A program made the position numbers and the translations under genes. DNA of 64,000 nucleotides. Origin: Dillenia suffruticosa (lineage: Eukaryota > Streptophyta > Magnoliopsida > Dilleniales > Dilleniaceae). Positions 1 to 10,469 of the stretch are shown here, one piece after another. Location: the NCBI GenBank assembly GCA_033439265.1, contig JAVTVX010000012.1, positions 2,531,001-2,595,000 of the forward strand, read 5' to 3'. Below the pieces are notes generated by a model that did not search any database, had not been told where the DNA came from, and saw nothing but the letters and a program-made list of their open reading frames with translations. The stretch's first letter is position 1; every line of letters begins with the position of its first letter.

Positions 1-632
1 TCTCTCTCTCCATCTCTCTCTGCAATGTGCAAGCAATGTGCAATCCTCATATCAATAACACTTTTGTAGACATGTAGTGCATTGACTTCAATAACACATG
101 TATCACCTCTGCATTCTGATCTCCCACAAGCATAAGCATGTAAGGTGTGTGGGCTGTGAGTGTGGCACTGTGTGGCACTTTATTCTAATGGCCACGTTCC
201 AGCAAGTTGCAGCCTAAATAGCTTTGGTGTAGTTGTCCAGCTAAGCCACACAAGGAAGTAGGAGAGGCACATCCCCTTTGATAATTTTCTGTTTGGTGCT
301 TCAATGATTGAGGTGAGTGCTAATGAGTTGGTCTATGGAGAGGGACACAAACACAAAGACCTGTCAACAGCTAGTAATGGGTGCATTGCATTTGCATTCG
401 AACCCCTGCATGTGTATTGCATTGCATTGCATTTGCATTAGAACCCCTGTCAGCGGCTACTTGTTTTGGATTTGAGATTTTTCTGGCTTTGCTTTGATGC
501 TTTATTTGATTGTTAAGCATTGTTTTTATTGCTTTGATGGATTGTTTAGCAACATTGAAAGTATTTTTAACACAATCAATGCCATAAACTTCTTTAGTTA
601 CAAGTTTTTAGCATCTTTTCAACAATCATGCA
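1..632. other. Intergenic, short GCATT-type repeats
   Basis: No coding region is supported. The segment opens inside a (TC)n tract. Around 380-447 it holds two imperfect copies of a unit built on ATTGCATTTGCATT and ending in GAACCCCTG. Nothing else is recognised. Confidence 0.6.
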
Positions 633-3290
633 TTGATTAAAAGGAGTTGGATGAAGAGTTTAACTTGCTCATTATTTTCAATTGTAGATATGTCATCAAC
701 ATCACCGTCTCCTATAGGTTCAACCCCAAGTTCTTCTCCTTCCCCTAAATCGGTTAGAGTTCGAAATGCTCCTACTTGGAATTGTTGTGTGGAAGAAGGA
801 TTATCTGAAAGTGGGAAGAAAAAAGGTGGTTTGATATGCATGTTTGCAAAAAAAAGTTTTGGAAAGAGGAGACATGTCTCGGTTTAAATATCATTTAGTT
901 GGGGTCAAAGGCGGAGCTGTTGAGTTATGTGAATAATTTCCTCCTGACATTCAATATCAAATGCAACAAAATATTGAGGGCTTTGTTGAAAAGAAGAGGA
1001 AAAATCAGATATTGTCTGAAAAACAAAATCCTTTTGGCTTCCGACAATATGATGATGATGAGAATGAAGTTATTTTTGCCCCAAACATTGACAAAGGAAA
1101 AGGCCCACTGATGATAAGACAGAGTGTTACAAAGAAATATAAATCAAGGACTCCACTAGTTGGTATAGGTTCTTATTCTTACTTTATGTCGAGAACTACA
1201 TCAGGTGCTCAACCAACCATCAAGAGTACAATGCAAACTAAAGAAGTTATAGAAAAAACTGATTTAGCAGTGGTTAAGTGGATGATTGATACTTCTATTC
1301 CTTTTAATGCAGTCAATTCTAAATTTTATCCAAAAACTGTTTATACAATTGCAAGTATGTGTCCAGGGTATAAGCACCTAATTTTCATAATGTTCATGGA
1401 TATCTTTTGTCCAAAATTGTTGAAGAGATTAGAAACTTTGTGGAGAGTTTTCGTAGCACATGAAAGGAATCTGGTTGCACAATTATAGCTAATGGATGGT
1501 TCGATCAAGCCAAGAGAGCACTTATCAATTTCCTAGTATATTGTCCTTGAGGTACGGTCTTTTTAAAATCTGTTGATACGACTAATGCTTCTAAAACTGC
1601 TGAGTTATATAAATTATTTAGAGAAGTGATATTATTTGTTAAAATGTTATGCATATAGTGATTGATAATGCTGCTGGAAGATTGTTAGAACAAGAATTTC
1701 GTAGACTTTCTTGGTCTTCTTTGCTGTCCATTGCTTGAATTTAATATTTCATGATATTGGAAAATTGGATGAGATTTGTGATATAGTTACTCATACTGCC
1801 AAGATAACAAAATACATTTATAATCACATATTTGTTTTACATTTGATGAGAAAACATATTGGTGGAAGATAGATTCTTCATCTTAATCCAATATGTTTTG
1901 CCACAAACTTTATTGCTTTACAAAACATTTTATCTCAAAAGGATGCTTTACTTGCTACGGTGACTAGTAGAGATTGGACACAATCATGTTATGCAAGGGA
2001 TAGCAAAGGAAAAAAATTCACTAAATTGATATTAGATTCAAGTTTTTGAAAAAAATGTGTCACCATTGTTCAATTGACAGAACCTCTAATGTGTATACTA
2101 TGATTGGTAGATAGCGATGATAGGGCAGCTATGGGATAGTTGTATTATGTTATTCATGTTACCAAAGAGGAAATCATAAAAAGATTTCAAAAGAGAAAAA
2201 AAAAAGAGTGGAGTCTTATCTTAAAAAAGATTAACAGTCATTTGGATAATCAGATTCAAAATAGGCTTCATACAGCTAGTTTTTAGTTTAATCCAAGTTT
2301 TCAATATAATTCCGATATCATGACAAGTCACCGTCACATAATATCAGGGCTATTAGATGTGATTGAGAAGTTTGCACATGGAAATACACTTCTAAGAAGT
2401 AAGTTTGCTCAAAAGATGAATTTGTTCAAGTAAGAAGATAAGATTTTGGGTTAGTGTTTGCTATTGCAGATAGAGATGCAAGTTACCTTGTAATCAAAAA
2501 CTTACAACCTTACTTTCTTATATTATTGTTATTTTTTTTTATTTTTCGTTTTAGTCATGCAAATTAAAGATTATATTTTGCTTGATTGTAAATCAATGGT
2601 GGTCTTATTATGGAAATGGTGCACCAAACTTTCAACAATTAACAATTAAGGTACTAAGTCAAATTTATAATGCTTCTGGTTGTGAAAGAAATTGGAGTGT
2701 ATTTAAACAAATACATTCCAAAAAAAGAAATAAATTGGAGCATTAAAGATCAAATGACTTAATTTATGTGTATTACAATCTAAGATTACAACAAAGATAT
2801 GGACCGTCAAGCTTTTACCTATATTTTTTTGTGAGTTATTTTATTATGTGAATGGTTGAATTGAGTTGAGTTCAATAAGTTCATTTTTGTTTTTGTTTTT
2901 TAAACTTAGGAATTATTAGAAGGGTTGTAATTATAATTCTATTAATTTTGAGAATTATGTATCTAATGAAATTTAGGTATTAGAAAAGGAACCTTCAACC
3001 TTGAATGCAAAAGAAATTGAAGTTTTTAGATAACAATTGGCAACTTGTTTGATTCAAGATGTGTCTAACAATAATTTATTATTGTACGGTTTTAAGATTA
3101 AAGTTATATTCATAATTTTTGTTGTGTGAAGCTTATATAATCGATTTATATTTTGTTTTCCAGATAAAATTATCAATTTAGAGGATTTCGATGATAAATA
3201 TGAAAAAGAAGAAAATGATATTGGAGTTGATACTGTTCAAGATGGAAGTAACCTCATCCATGTAATACGTTGGAATTAATGGGTGTAGTT
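633..3290 (+). mobile_element. Degenerate hAT-superfamily transposase (pseudogene)
   Basis: Broken reading frames on the + strand follow the order of a plant hAT transposase. First is a BED-finger-like tail (RFKYHLVGVKGGAVELC near 880-925) ended by a TAA, then the linker and the start of a DUF659-type domain (VVKWMIDTSIPFNAVNS near 1270-1320). Next comes GCTIIANGWFDQAKRALINF at about 1475-1535 with a stop soon after, then the transposase core remnants LIFHDIGKLDEICDIVTH (about 1740-1800). Near 2670-2710 lies the C-terminal hAT dimerisation signature (GCERNWSVFKQIHSK). Several in-frame stops and shifts rule out an active protein. I could not define terminal inverted repeats or a target duplication, so the outer limits are approximate. 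The family call is firm; the exact lineage is not. Confidence 0.85.
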
Positions 3291-4180
3291 TGTTATGAAA
3301 TTATATAAAGTTTGTTTATTTGAAATGTTCAGACTTTTAAGATTTTTTTATTTTTAATTTTTACGAAAAGACGAGACAATCAACTTTTGGATGTTATAAT
3401 TTTAATTTATATTTTGTATGACTTTTTAAATTAGTTATTTTGTTTTTACTTGTTAATATGAATTTTAAGAGTAATTGCTCATGTTATATTTATTAAGAGT
3501 AATGTATATATTTATTCTAAATAACTAGTTTATATATATATATATATATAAAAGTGATTAATTTCATTGGTCAATGTGGTTTTGATAACATTGCATATGA
3601 TATCCTTTTTGTATGCAGTTCAAAATCTTAATTTAATTGTTAAAATTTAAATCAGAAACTTTAATCGAATAAAAGTGATTAAGCTATACTTGTAATCATC
3701 TAGCCTTGATATCAACTATTTAACAAAAGAAAAAAAAATACTAAATTGTTTATACTAATAAAATAAAATTAATTTTTTTCAAAAATAATCTCAATATAAA
3801 GGCATTTTTAATAACAACTTGTATCGAAAATCTTTCTTTGTTGTGAGCCTGTTGCACCACTTAATAACTCTGGAATCAATTTTAAATTTTAAAATTTTAA
3901 CATTAAAGTAATTTATATAATAACTATTTTTTTTTCTTTCGTAGATAGATTTTTGCTCGTAGAATTTTATAATTTACAAATAAATTATTTCAATTAAAAA
4001 ATTTTGATAAATATAATAAAATAAAAATAAGTTCAGATGAAAGTAGAAATAGTGAGATTTTCAGAACCAAAATTGCACTGATTATAGGAACAATAATTAA
4101 ACCCTAATGATTTCATTGTACCACTAATCATAATTAATTAACTTAATCCTAAACCAAACCAAATCCCACTAGGTATGATA
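3291..4180. other. AT-rich intergenic region
   Basis: Very AT-rich spacer with a short (TA)n run near 3531-3551. No coding exon, RNA gene or clear transposon end is visible. Confidence 0.6.
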
Positions 4181-4189
4181 TTTGACCGC

Positions 4190-4500
4190 CGAGGTTAAAA
4201 TTAAACGTGTGCCACTCTCATCACCACACGTGGCATTCGTCACACGTGGCAAATGACGTGTCCCACTTTGACACGTATTTTGGCCACATTTAGCAATTCC
4301 ACGGAAAATTTCGGTTTTTCCATCCTCATTCACAAGCGACAAGCACCTCTAGTAAACCTCCACACCCTCTGCATACCTTAGACCCTGGTATCAGGCCAGG
4401 TGTCAAATCAAACCGTTCTAAACCCGCCACGTGTAGCTTATGGCCACGCAATAATTACGTAGTGTAGTAGCAAACTCACCCCATATATGTCCCGTGATCT
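4190..4500 (+). promoter_or_regulatory. Promoter with ABRE/G-box cluster
   Basis: At least five ACGT-core elements lie within 440 bp of the downstream start codon: ACACGTGGC at 4226-4234 and 4242-4250, GACGTGTC at 4255-4262, GACACGTA at 4270-4277 and GCCACGTGTAG at 4426-4436. A TACGTAG sits near 4456. Such clusters are the classic bZIP (ABF/AREB, GBF) binding arrangement of ABA- and dehydration-responsive plant promoters. An ATATAT-type TATA candidate lies near 4482-4488. The sites are seen directly; the hormone response is inferred. Confidence 0.7.
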
Positions 4501-4559
4501 CATTTTTCACCTGTCAAAAAAAGGCCTACACCGCTCGCTCGCTCGCTCTAGCTCTCTTT

Positions 4560-4561
<2 letters not shown>

Positions 4562-4622
<61 letters not shown>
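4562..4622 (+). repeat. (CT)30 microsatellite in 5' leader
   Basis: About 61 bp of uninterrupted CT dinucleotides end ten bases before the ATG at 4632, so the tract lies in the 5' UTR or core promoter of the small gene. Its length is likely to vary between individuals. Confidence 0.95.
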
Positions 4623-4625
<3 letters not shown>

Positions 4626-4631
4626 ATTGCA

Positions 4632-5166
4632 ATGGAAGAATCAACATCAGTACTCAGAAGGGGTAGATTGTCGATTGAAGCTGAGCCTAGAACCCTCAGT
4701 GTGGATCAGATTCGATTCGCAAGAGTACCTATGTTTGTTTATTTTAATGAATAATTTGAGACATTTTTGGTACTTTGCTTATGTGTGTTTTTAAGGTTAA
4801 TTGTTTTTTCATTTTGGTCGAAGGGTTTAACGTTAATATGTTACATTAGGCTAATGACGTTTTGCAACAAACAGGAGTTAGCCATATATGTGATGAATAC
4901 AAAAACCATAGAAGAAGCCATGAGTATATTCACCAAGGTACGTAATTTTGGCCTTGTCATTTTTTTTTCTATCTTAATGAAAATATTTTATAATTAAAAA
5001 TAAATAAATAAATAAATTTGTATGTGTTGGGCTGCAGGGTTTGAAGCCAGTTGTGAGCATTGCGAGAAGTGGACTTTCGATTACAGATTCAGGAGAGGAA
5101 TTCGAGGCTTCGTCCAAGTTACTAAGAATTCCAGGATTAAGAGACGTAGCCTCTGCTCCGTTTTAA
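4632..5166 (+). CDS. Small uncharacterised plant protein, 94 aa
   Basis: Three exons join in frame at GT-AG borders: 4632-4724, 4875-4937 and 5038-5166. They give 94 residues ending DVASAPF. The conserved core runs across both junctions: LSVDQIRFAR in exon 1, ELAIYVMNTKTIEEAMSIF in exon 2, then TKGLKPV into exon 3. This core resembles a family of short plant proteins that I recall as DIP2-like (At5g03210 type); that name is from memory and uncertain. There is no signal peptide or membrane segment. The start was chosen because it is the first ATG after the (CT)n leader and keeps the conserved core. The ABRE-rich promoter suggests stress or ABA control. The molecular role is unknown. Confidence 0.8.
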
Positions 5167-5752
5167 GGTTGTTCCTGCAAGCTTTTGTTAGTTAAAAAAC
5201 AATGTTTTCTTTTCTTCCTAATTCTCTGTATACAGTGATCAATTAGTGTCATGGATCATACATCCATCCCTTCGTTCCTGTTTTCAACTTTACTTTTTGT
5301 AATTTCCAATTTTTTGCTTTGCTTTCTGTTTGGTTGTTGAATGATTCCAAAGTTCTAAAATTCGGAGAAATTAATGTAATCGTAAATAGAACATTAAGTG
5401 TTCAATTCTTTTACGGGAGTTCAAAAGTTTTCAAAAAGCTAATTGGGCTGCTGAGGTTTTGAAGCTCGGTACTCACAGCCATTCTTTTACTAATTTTTTT
5501 GTCTAAGCCAGAATATCATTAACTAGAAATTGGAATTCTCATTTCGTATGACTAAAAATCAATATTTTTAAAAATTAAAAAGTTTCTTTTTACCCCTCCG
5601 GTTATCCATGGGGCTGATGGCGTCCGGAGTTTAACAAGTTCATCTATCATGCCCAGCCTACCAAGGTATTAACCCCATTTTATATGTTTTCTGATTATTC
5701 AATCACAGGCACAACATTTTGCATGTGAGCGCGCAGGGAGAGAGGGAGACGG

Positions 5753-5790
<38 letters not shown>

Positions 5791-6145
5791 AAAAGGTTTT
5801 CATAAGGGGTGATCATCTGTCACACCCTGTTACATACAGCGGGGAACGGGGAAAGGGGGGGGGGGATCACAAATCCTCAGTACCAGTCCATGTATCTGTC
5901 TAGGATGTGATTGAATAAATTTACGTTTACAGGACACCCGCCAAATAGAAATCCATTAAACCCATTGCCATCAGTCTTAACAGACCCACCTTCCCTCGTC
6001 GAATTTGTGCTAATATCACTCCAAAATAATGAATGGTAACAGCAACACTTCACGGTGCCCATGCATGAATCACAAATTCCTTTTCTTTTTAGCTTTTCTC
6101 CCAAAGAATTCCTAGTACATAAATCATGTGTAGCATTGCTGATTT
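5167..6145. other. Convergent 3' flanks with (GA)n tract
   Basis: This spacer separates two genes that point at each other and should contain both 3' UTRs. A (GA)n tract lies at 5755-5788 and a G run at about 5857-5867. On the - strand a further open frame of about 95 codons (5877-6164) overlaps the end of the NAC gene in another frame. It resembles nothing I know and is treated as 3' UTR. Confidence 0.5.
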
Positions 6146-8895
6146 TCAGTTTCTTGGGAACCAACCTCCTCCCAACCCATAGTGTCCATTGTCCGCGAAA
6201 CCAGAATAGCTTCTTGTCAATGCAGAATTATCTACAGTAGAAACGCCACTACTCCCAGGTAGTGGATGGATTTGGTTAGAAGGATTGTCCGGTTGTGCCT
6301 GCGCTTCATTGAATGGAAGATGATTAATTGTGCCGGAAACATTGCAGTTCACCAACGGTCTCTCCAGGTCAGTTAGCTCCAAGAACGCCTTGTTATTGTA
6401 GAAATCCGTCCATCTAGATGCATCACCTTCATTCCAGCAGGCGAAGCTTAATGGATTATTGTTCAGCTCAGTCAAATTGCCTAGCTCCTCTAAGCCATCA
6501 TAAATATCCCGCTCTTCTCTACAAGGTTCAGAGCCAACAGTTCTGTTGGAATTTCCTTCCTGCACATTCTGTAAAGAAATCAGCACAAATCAGAATGTCT
6601 ACAATGCGTTGTAGAGTAAACGACACAAATGTCCATCATAAATCTAGACAAAAGAAAAGAATAGAAAGGAAAAAAATTGAAGACCAAAATGCTTTACCAT
6701 CGCAAGCTTCTGTTAACATAACTGAATATATATGTTATGGTACAGAAATTTGTTTCAGATTACATACCTCAACTCTGTCATTGTCAATGGCAACCAAATT
6801 GGCATCTTCTGTGAAACAATTCAACAATGAGAGAATTTCATCATCCGGAAAAGGTGCCTCTGCTGGTGGAGCAACACCATCAATTTCCGAAGCTTGAACA
6901 TCCATCCCATCAGCAGGAGGTGTTTTTTCACCAGGCACTTCAGATGTAACTACACTTTGTGTCACCTCAGTGGCAGGGGTGCGTGTCACTGTTGAACTGA
7001 CCTGGTTATTAGCTGACCCAAGAACTTCTGCAGGCAGTTCAAGAGGTGGGAACAACACCACATCGCCATCCTCAATATCCTCCCAATCCTCCTCTCTAAA
7101 TGGTGCTCCATACTCCTCACCATTTCTTGGGCCTGGACCACTCTTTTGGAAAACCATACAGAGGACATACGAGTCCTACAACACCAAAGCTGTGATCAGA
7201 ACAGAATTAACACCATATTGCAATGTATAATTGAATAAGATAAGCACTTAATTGTCCTCCGGATAACAAATCCATCTAATAGTAAACTAAGATTTCACAA
7301 GCATGTCTGTGTTGCACTATCAGTAGATTCAATGAGCACCTTTAAATTATCAACCATGATGAAAGAAGAGAATGAAACATCAAAGTCTTCCAGATGGTGG
7401 GCACTTGATCAAGGGATGCTCTAGAAACATGATACATGGAGTATGATTATGTAGGAAAAACATGCCATTGTTCACTAGTGATATGAAATGACGCCATGGG
7501 TGTATCATAAGATTTAATACACATACAATGCAATGGACTCATCTTTGATACTTTCAGAAAAAATATCCTACATTTCATTTGTAAAGACATTAGGCCATAG
7601 AACTCTAGCATGTCATGAATAACAAACTTAACAAAAAGAAAAGAAAAGAAAAGAAAAATTCATAGCGATCTTGTAAACTGGTGCCTTCGAGGAATCATTA
7701 AGAATGGTTTAATAAATGACTTTCAATAACACAACAATAACTAAAAACTCCGACGCTTCTTGACACTCCTTAAATACACAATATAGAAATAAAGAAATAT
7801 ATATATATTTTTTTTAATCAAAACATATCTATAAAATTTTCTTAACTAGTGTCCTGGCCGTGCACACCTGCTAGCATTTCACAAACCATAAAGAGGTAAT
7901 CCATAGTATGAAAGAAGAAATCTGAAGTAAATCATTTGAGATACTAGCCAAAAATGCCATATGGGCATAAAACTAGATCTTGGATGAGTGCACCTACAAA
8001 ATAATATACCAGTTTAATTTACCACGAGACCAAAACCTAGCAATAAGCATACAGTAAGGGGTGTATCCAGGCGAAATTTGACACTTAAGCCTAAATTTTC
8101 CTCTTCCAACATCCTAGATTGAAAAGCACGATCACAGAGCAAGAGCTGAAAGAAGAAGATGCATCATAGACAAGATATTACTAATACGGTACCTAGTAGC
8201 TGAAAAATGAGAAAAAGGAAATCGCTAATGATTAAAGAAAAAGGAATCCGACCTGCAAAAGACTATATTCTAAACAGTGACTCAAGCAAATAACCGCATG
8301 TAGTGCTCTAAAAGTTACCTGAACTGCATCATTTCCAAGTCTAGCATCTTGGAGTCTGTACTCATGCATCACCCAGTCGGTCCTTAGAGCTTGTGGTGCC
8401 CGGCCAAGATGGAAAACCAAAGTTTTAATCATTCCAACAACATGGTTATCATATATCACTGGTCTATCATTCCCAGTAGTTTTCCAGAAACCAGCTTCAG
8501 TTGCACGCTTTGTTCGGGCTCCATTAGCATATTTGTTCTCCCTTGGGCAGAAGAAGTACCACTTAAGATCCCCAGTCTTCAAGTTAGAAAACTCTGCAGA
8601 ACAAAAGTAAAAGCATTGTATCATTGGATGAATAGAGTAATGGAAAATAGCAGAATACCCACAAGAGACATGATTAAAAAGGAAGAAACCCTTAAAGCAG
8701 TGACATGGTTCATGGATGCTTAATTACCTGGAAGATCCCAGGGAGAAAACTTGTATATATCAAGCTCGGAAATGAGATCAAAGTGCAGCTTTTTTTGCAA
8801 TACTTTCCTCTTAAGGTAGTATACTATCAATTCCACATCAGTAGGATGGAAGCGAAACCCAGGCGGAAGCCGCGGAAGAGATGATTTCACCATCG
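6146..8895 (-). CDS. NAC082: NAC transcription factor, NAC082/NAC103 type, with frameshift
   Basis: Four coding exons on the - strand: 8728-8895, 8319-8593, 6768-7175 and 6146-6568. The NAC domain fills exons 1-2 and the start of exon 3, with [45 protein letters not shown] and [11 protein letters not shown] all present. The acidic C-terminal half carries the likely activation region, and no transmembrane helix is seen. Without the lesion the protein would be about 423 aa. The expected start, ATG at 8893-8895 (MVKSS), is out of frame with the NAC domain by two extra bases in a CTCTCT run at 8878-8883. As read, translation from this ATG stops after 22 codons. No in-frame ATG lies between the upstream stop and the NAC motifs. 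This is either a real null allele or a sequence error. NAC082 and NAC103 are nuclear regulators linked to ribosomal/nucleolar stress and ER stress respectively. Confidence 0.85.
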
Positions 8896-9130
8896 TGATC
8901 TTAAAATGATATCACTGTTCCAACTTCAAATTCCAAAAATAAACTTGCTCTCACAGAACTGAAGGCGAATGAAATAAGAGGTTTATTATGCCCTAATTAC
9001 CAGACACAAGGTACTTTCCCGGACTTTTTTTTGTTGGCTTTGCAAAACTAAATCTGAACAGCAGAAGAAAAAAGACAGCAATGTAAACAACCCTCACAAG
9101 TAGCAACAGATTAAAAAGATTGAAGTCTTG

Positions 9131-9247
9131 TCAGGTCCAATGCCGAAACAAAACCCCAAGTGAGCACCACAATCGCCCCCTCCTCATGAAACTGAAATCA
9201 CAGCGATTGTTCGAGGAACGTATCTCGCAGATGATACCAAAAGACAT
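9131..9247 (-). CDS. Upstream ORF (38 codons) in the NAC leader
   Basis: On the - strand an ATG at 9245-9247 opens a 38-codon frame ending in TGA at 9131-9133, about 235 bp before the NAC start. The C-terminal half is basic and aromatic, reading FMRRGRLWCSLGVLFRHWT. Arabidopsis NAC082 (At5g09330) is reported to carry a conserved peptide uORF that represses main-ORF translation in a sequence-dependent way. I infer this is its counterpart but cannot align it here. An AG acceptor candidate lies about 20 bp upstream, so the uORF could sit in the second leader exon. It is separate from the main ORF and does not overlap it. Confidence 0.6.
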   Translation of the reverse strand: MSFGIICEIRSSNNRCDFSFMRRGRLWCSLGVLFRHWT

Positions 9248-9639
9248 CGGTCGTCCAACAGTAAACCTGTTTTCAATGTGATGTTTTCAATGTGATCATC
9301 AGCCTCATATAACACTCAGAGTTCCACATAACTTTAGACAAGTCAAACACCAAAAGACTCCAAAGAGTAATCTGATGATGAATTCAATAGCAGATTGTTA
9401 GGGTCTAATTGCTCCAAGAGAACAAATGTTACCCAGTTCATAATTCTCATCAAAATACCAAGAAGAATTGAGTCAGAAACAAACCCTATCACATTCTTGA
9501 ATCATGGAATAAAGAATACAAAGATACAACTAAGTTTTTGAACAAACCCCCAATTGAAGAACAATCGGATAGAGAACCATTCAAAGACAAGAAATCACCT
9601 TAAAAGTAATAACATGATTCAAGAAGTCCAAGAAACATA

Positions 9640-10022
9640 ACCAAACAAGTACGCTTCATCAACTCAAACATATTCCCCAATATTCCTACTCGTTGATCAA
9701 TCAAACCCAGGATACAGGATTATTCAGAGGCAACAAGATCACCATCAATGTTCTATTATATCAACACACACACAAAAAACCCATGATAGATCACGAAGCG
9801 AGTATACTTCACCAACACAAGCATTCCTAGTCGATAATCAATCAAAACCCAGGAAAAAGAATTATTCAAAGAAAACCAAATTACCTGAAAAGTAATAAGA
9901 TGAATCAAGAAATCCAAGAAAGATCACAAAACAAGTACACTTCATCAACACAAAAGAGTTTTCGGCAAAACCATAATCTTAATCAATGACGAACAAAACG
10001 CCGGCACAGATTTATTCAAGAA
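9640..10022 (-). repeat. Degenerate tandem repeat in NAC leader intron
   Basis: Three diverged copies of one unit start near 9646, 9799 and 9932 (+ strand view). Each contains a CAAGTAYACTTCATCAACAC-like block, then an AATCAATCAAACCCAGG-like block, then ATTATTCAAAG. Units are spaced about 135-150 bp apart. They lie between the first leader exon and the uORF exon, so they are most likely intronic. Confidence 0.6.
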
Positions 10023-10290
10023 CTGAAAGGCACAGCCCCAGAAAAGTCAACATCATCAACGAAACCACAAACCCTAATTTCAAACACCCAACGCAATCAA
10101 GAAAACAACCAAAAACAAGAGAAAAACCAAAACCCCAGTAAGCAAAATATCAAACACCATCATATGATAAGCATCAAGTTCAGATTCAAGAAACTGATAT
10201 CAACAAACCCAAAATCAAACCGAACAAATAGAAACAGAAATCGAAGAGTAAACCCTAAATATTAAAGAACATGATGATCGGAGATCATAC

Positions 10291-10436
10291 CGAAGGTGAT
10301 GAATCGCGGAAAAGGAAGAGAGAGCGCGAAGAGCGAGAGAGAGAGGGAATAGTTTTGAGAGTCAAGAGCAAGAAATCTGAGAGAAATCCAAGCTCTAGTA
10401 GAACAGAAGTTAGATGCTTATGAGGTCCTTTATAGC
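10291..10436 (-). promoter_or_regulatory. First non-coding leader exon and TATA box of NAC gene
   Basis: On the - strand, CTATAAAG (10428-10435) is a good TATA candidate. About 100 bp further on, CACCTTCG is followed by a GTATGATC splice donor at 10290, which ends a leader exon of roughly 110 bp. The leader is CT-rich, with a (GA)n tract (+ strand view) at 10450-10468 upstream of the TATA box. The leader intron would run from here to upstream of the uORF. Confidence 0.55.
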
Positions 10437-10469
10437 AAGTTTTGCGGGGGAGAGAGAGAGAGAGAGAGC

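Noticed and set aside
4494-4631. N-terminal extension of the small gene with an (LS)n stretch
   Set aside because: It is only the translation of the CT microsatellite and has no proper ATG; the real start is the ATG at 4632.
5877-6164. 95-codon open frame on the - strand at the NAC 3' end
   Set aside because: Overlaps the NAC stop in another frame, shows no known motif and no splice acceptor linking it; treated as 3' UTR.
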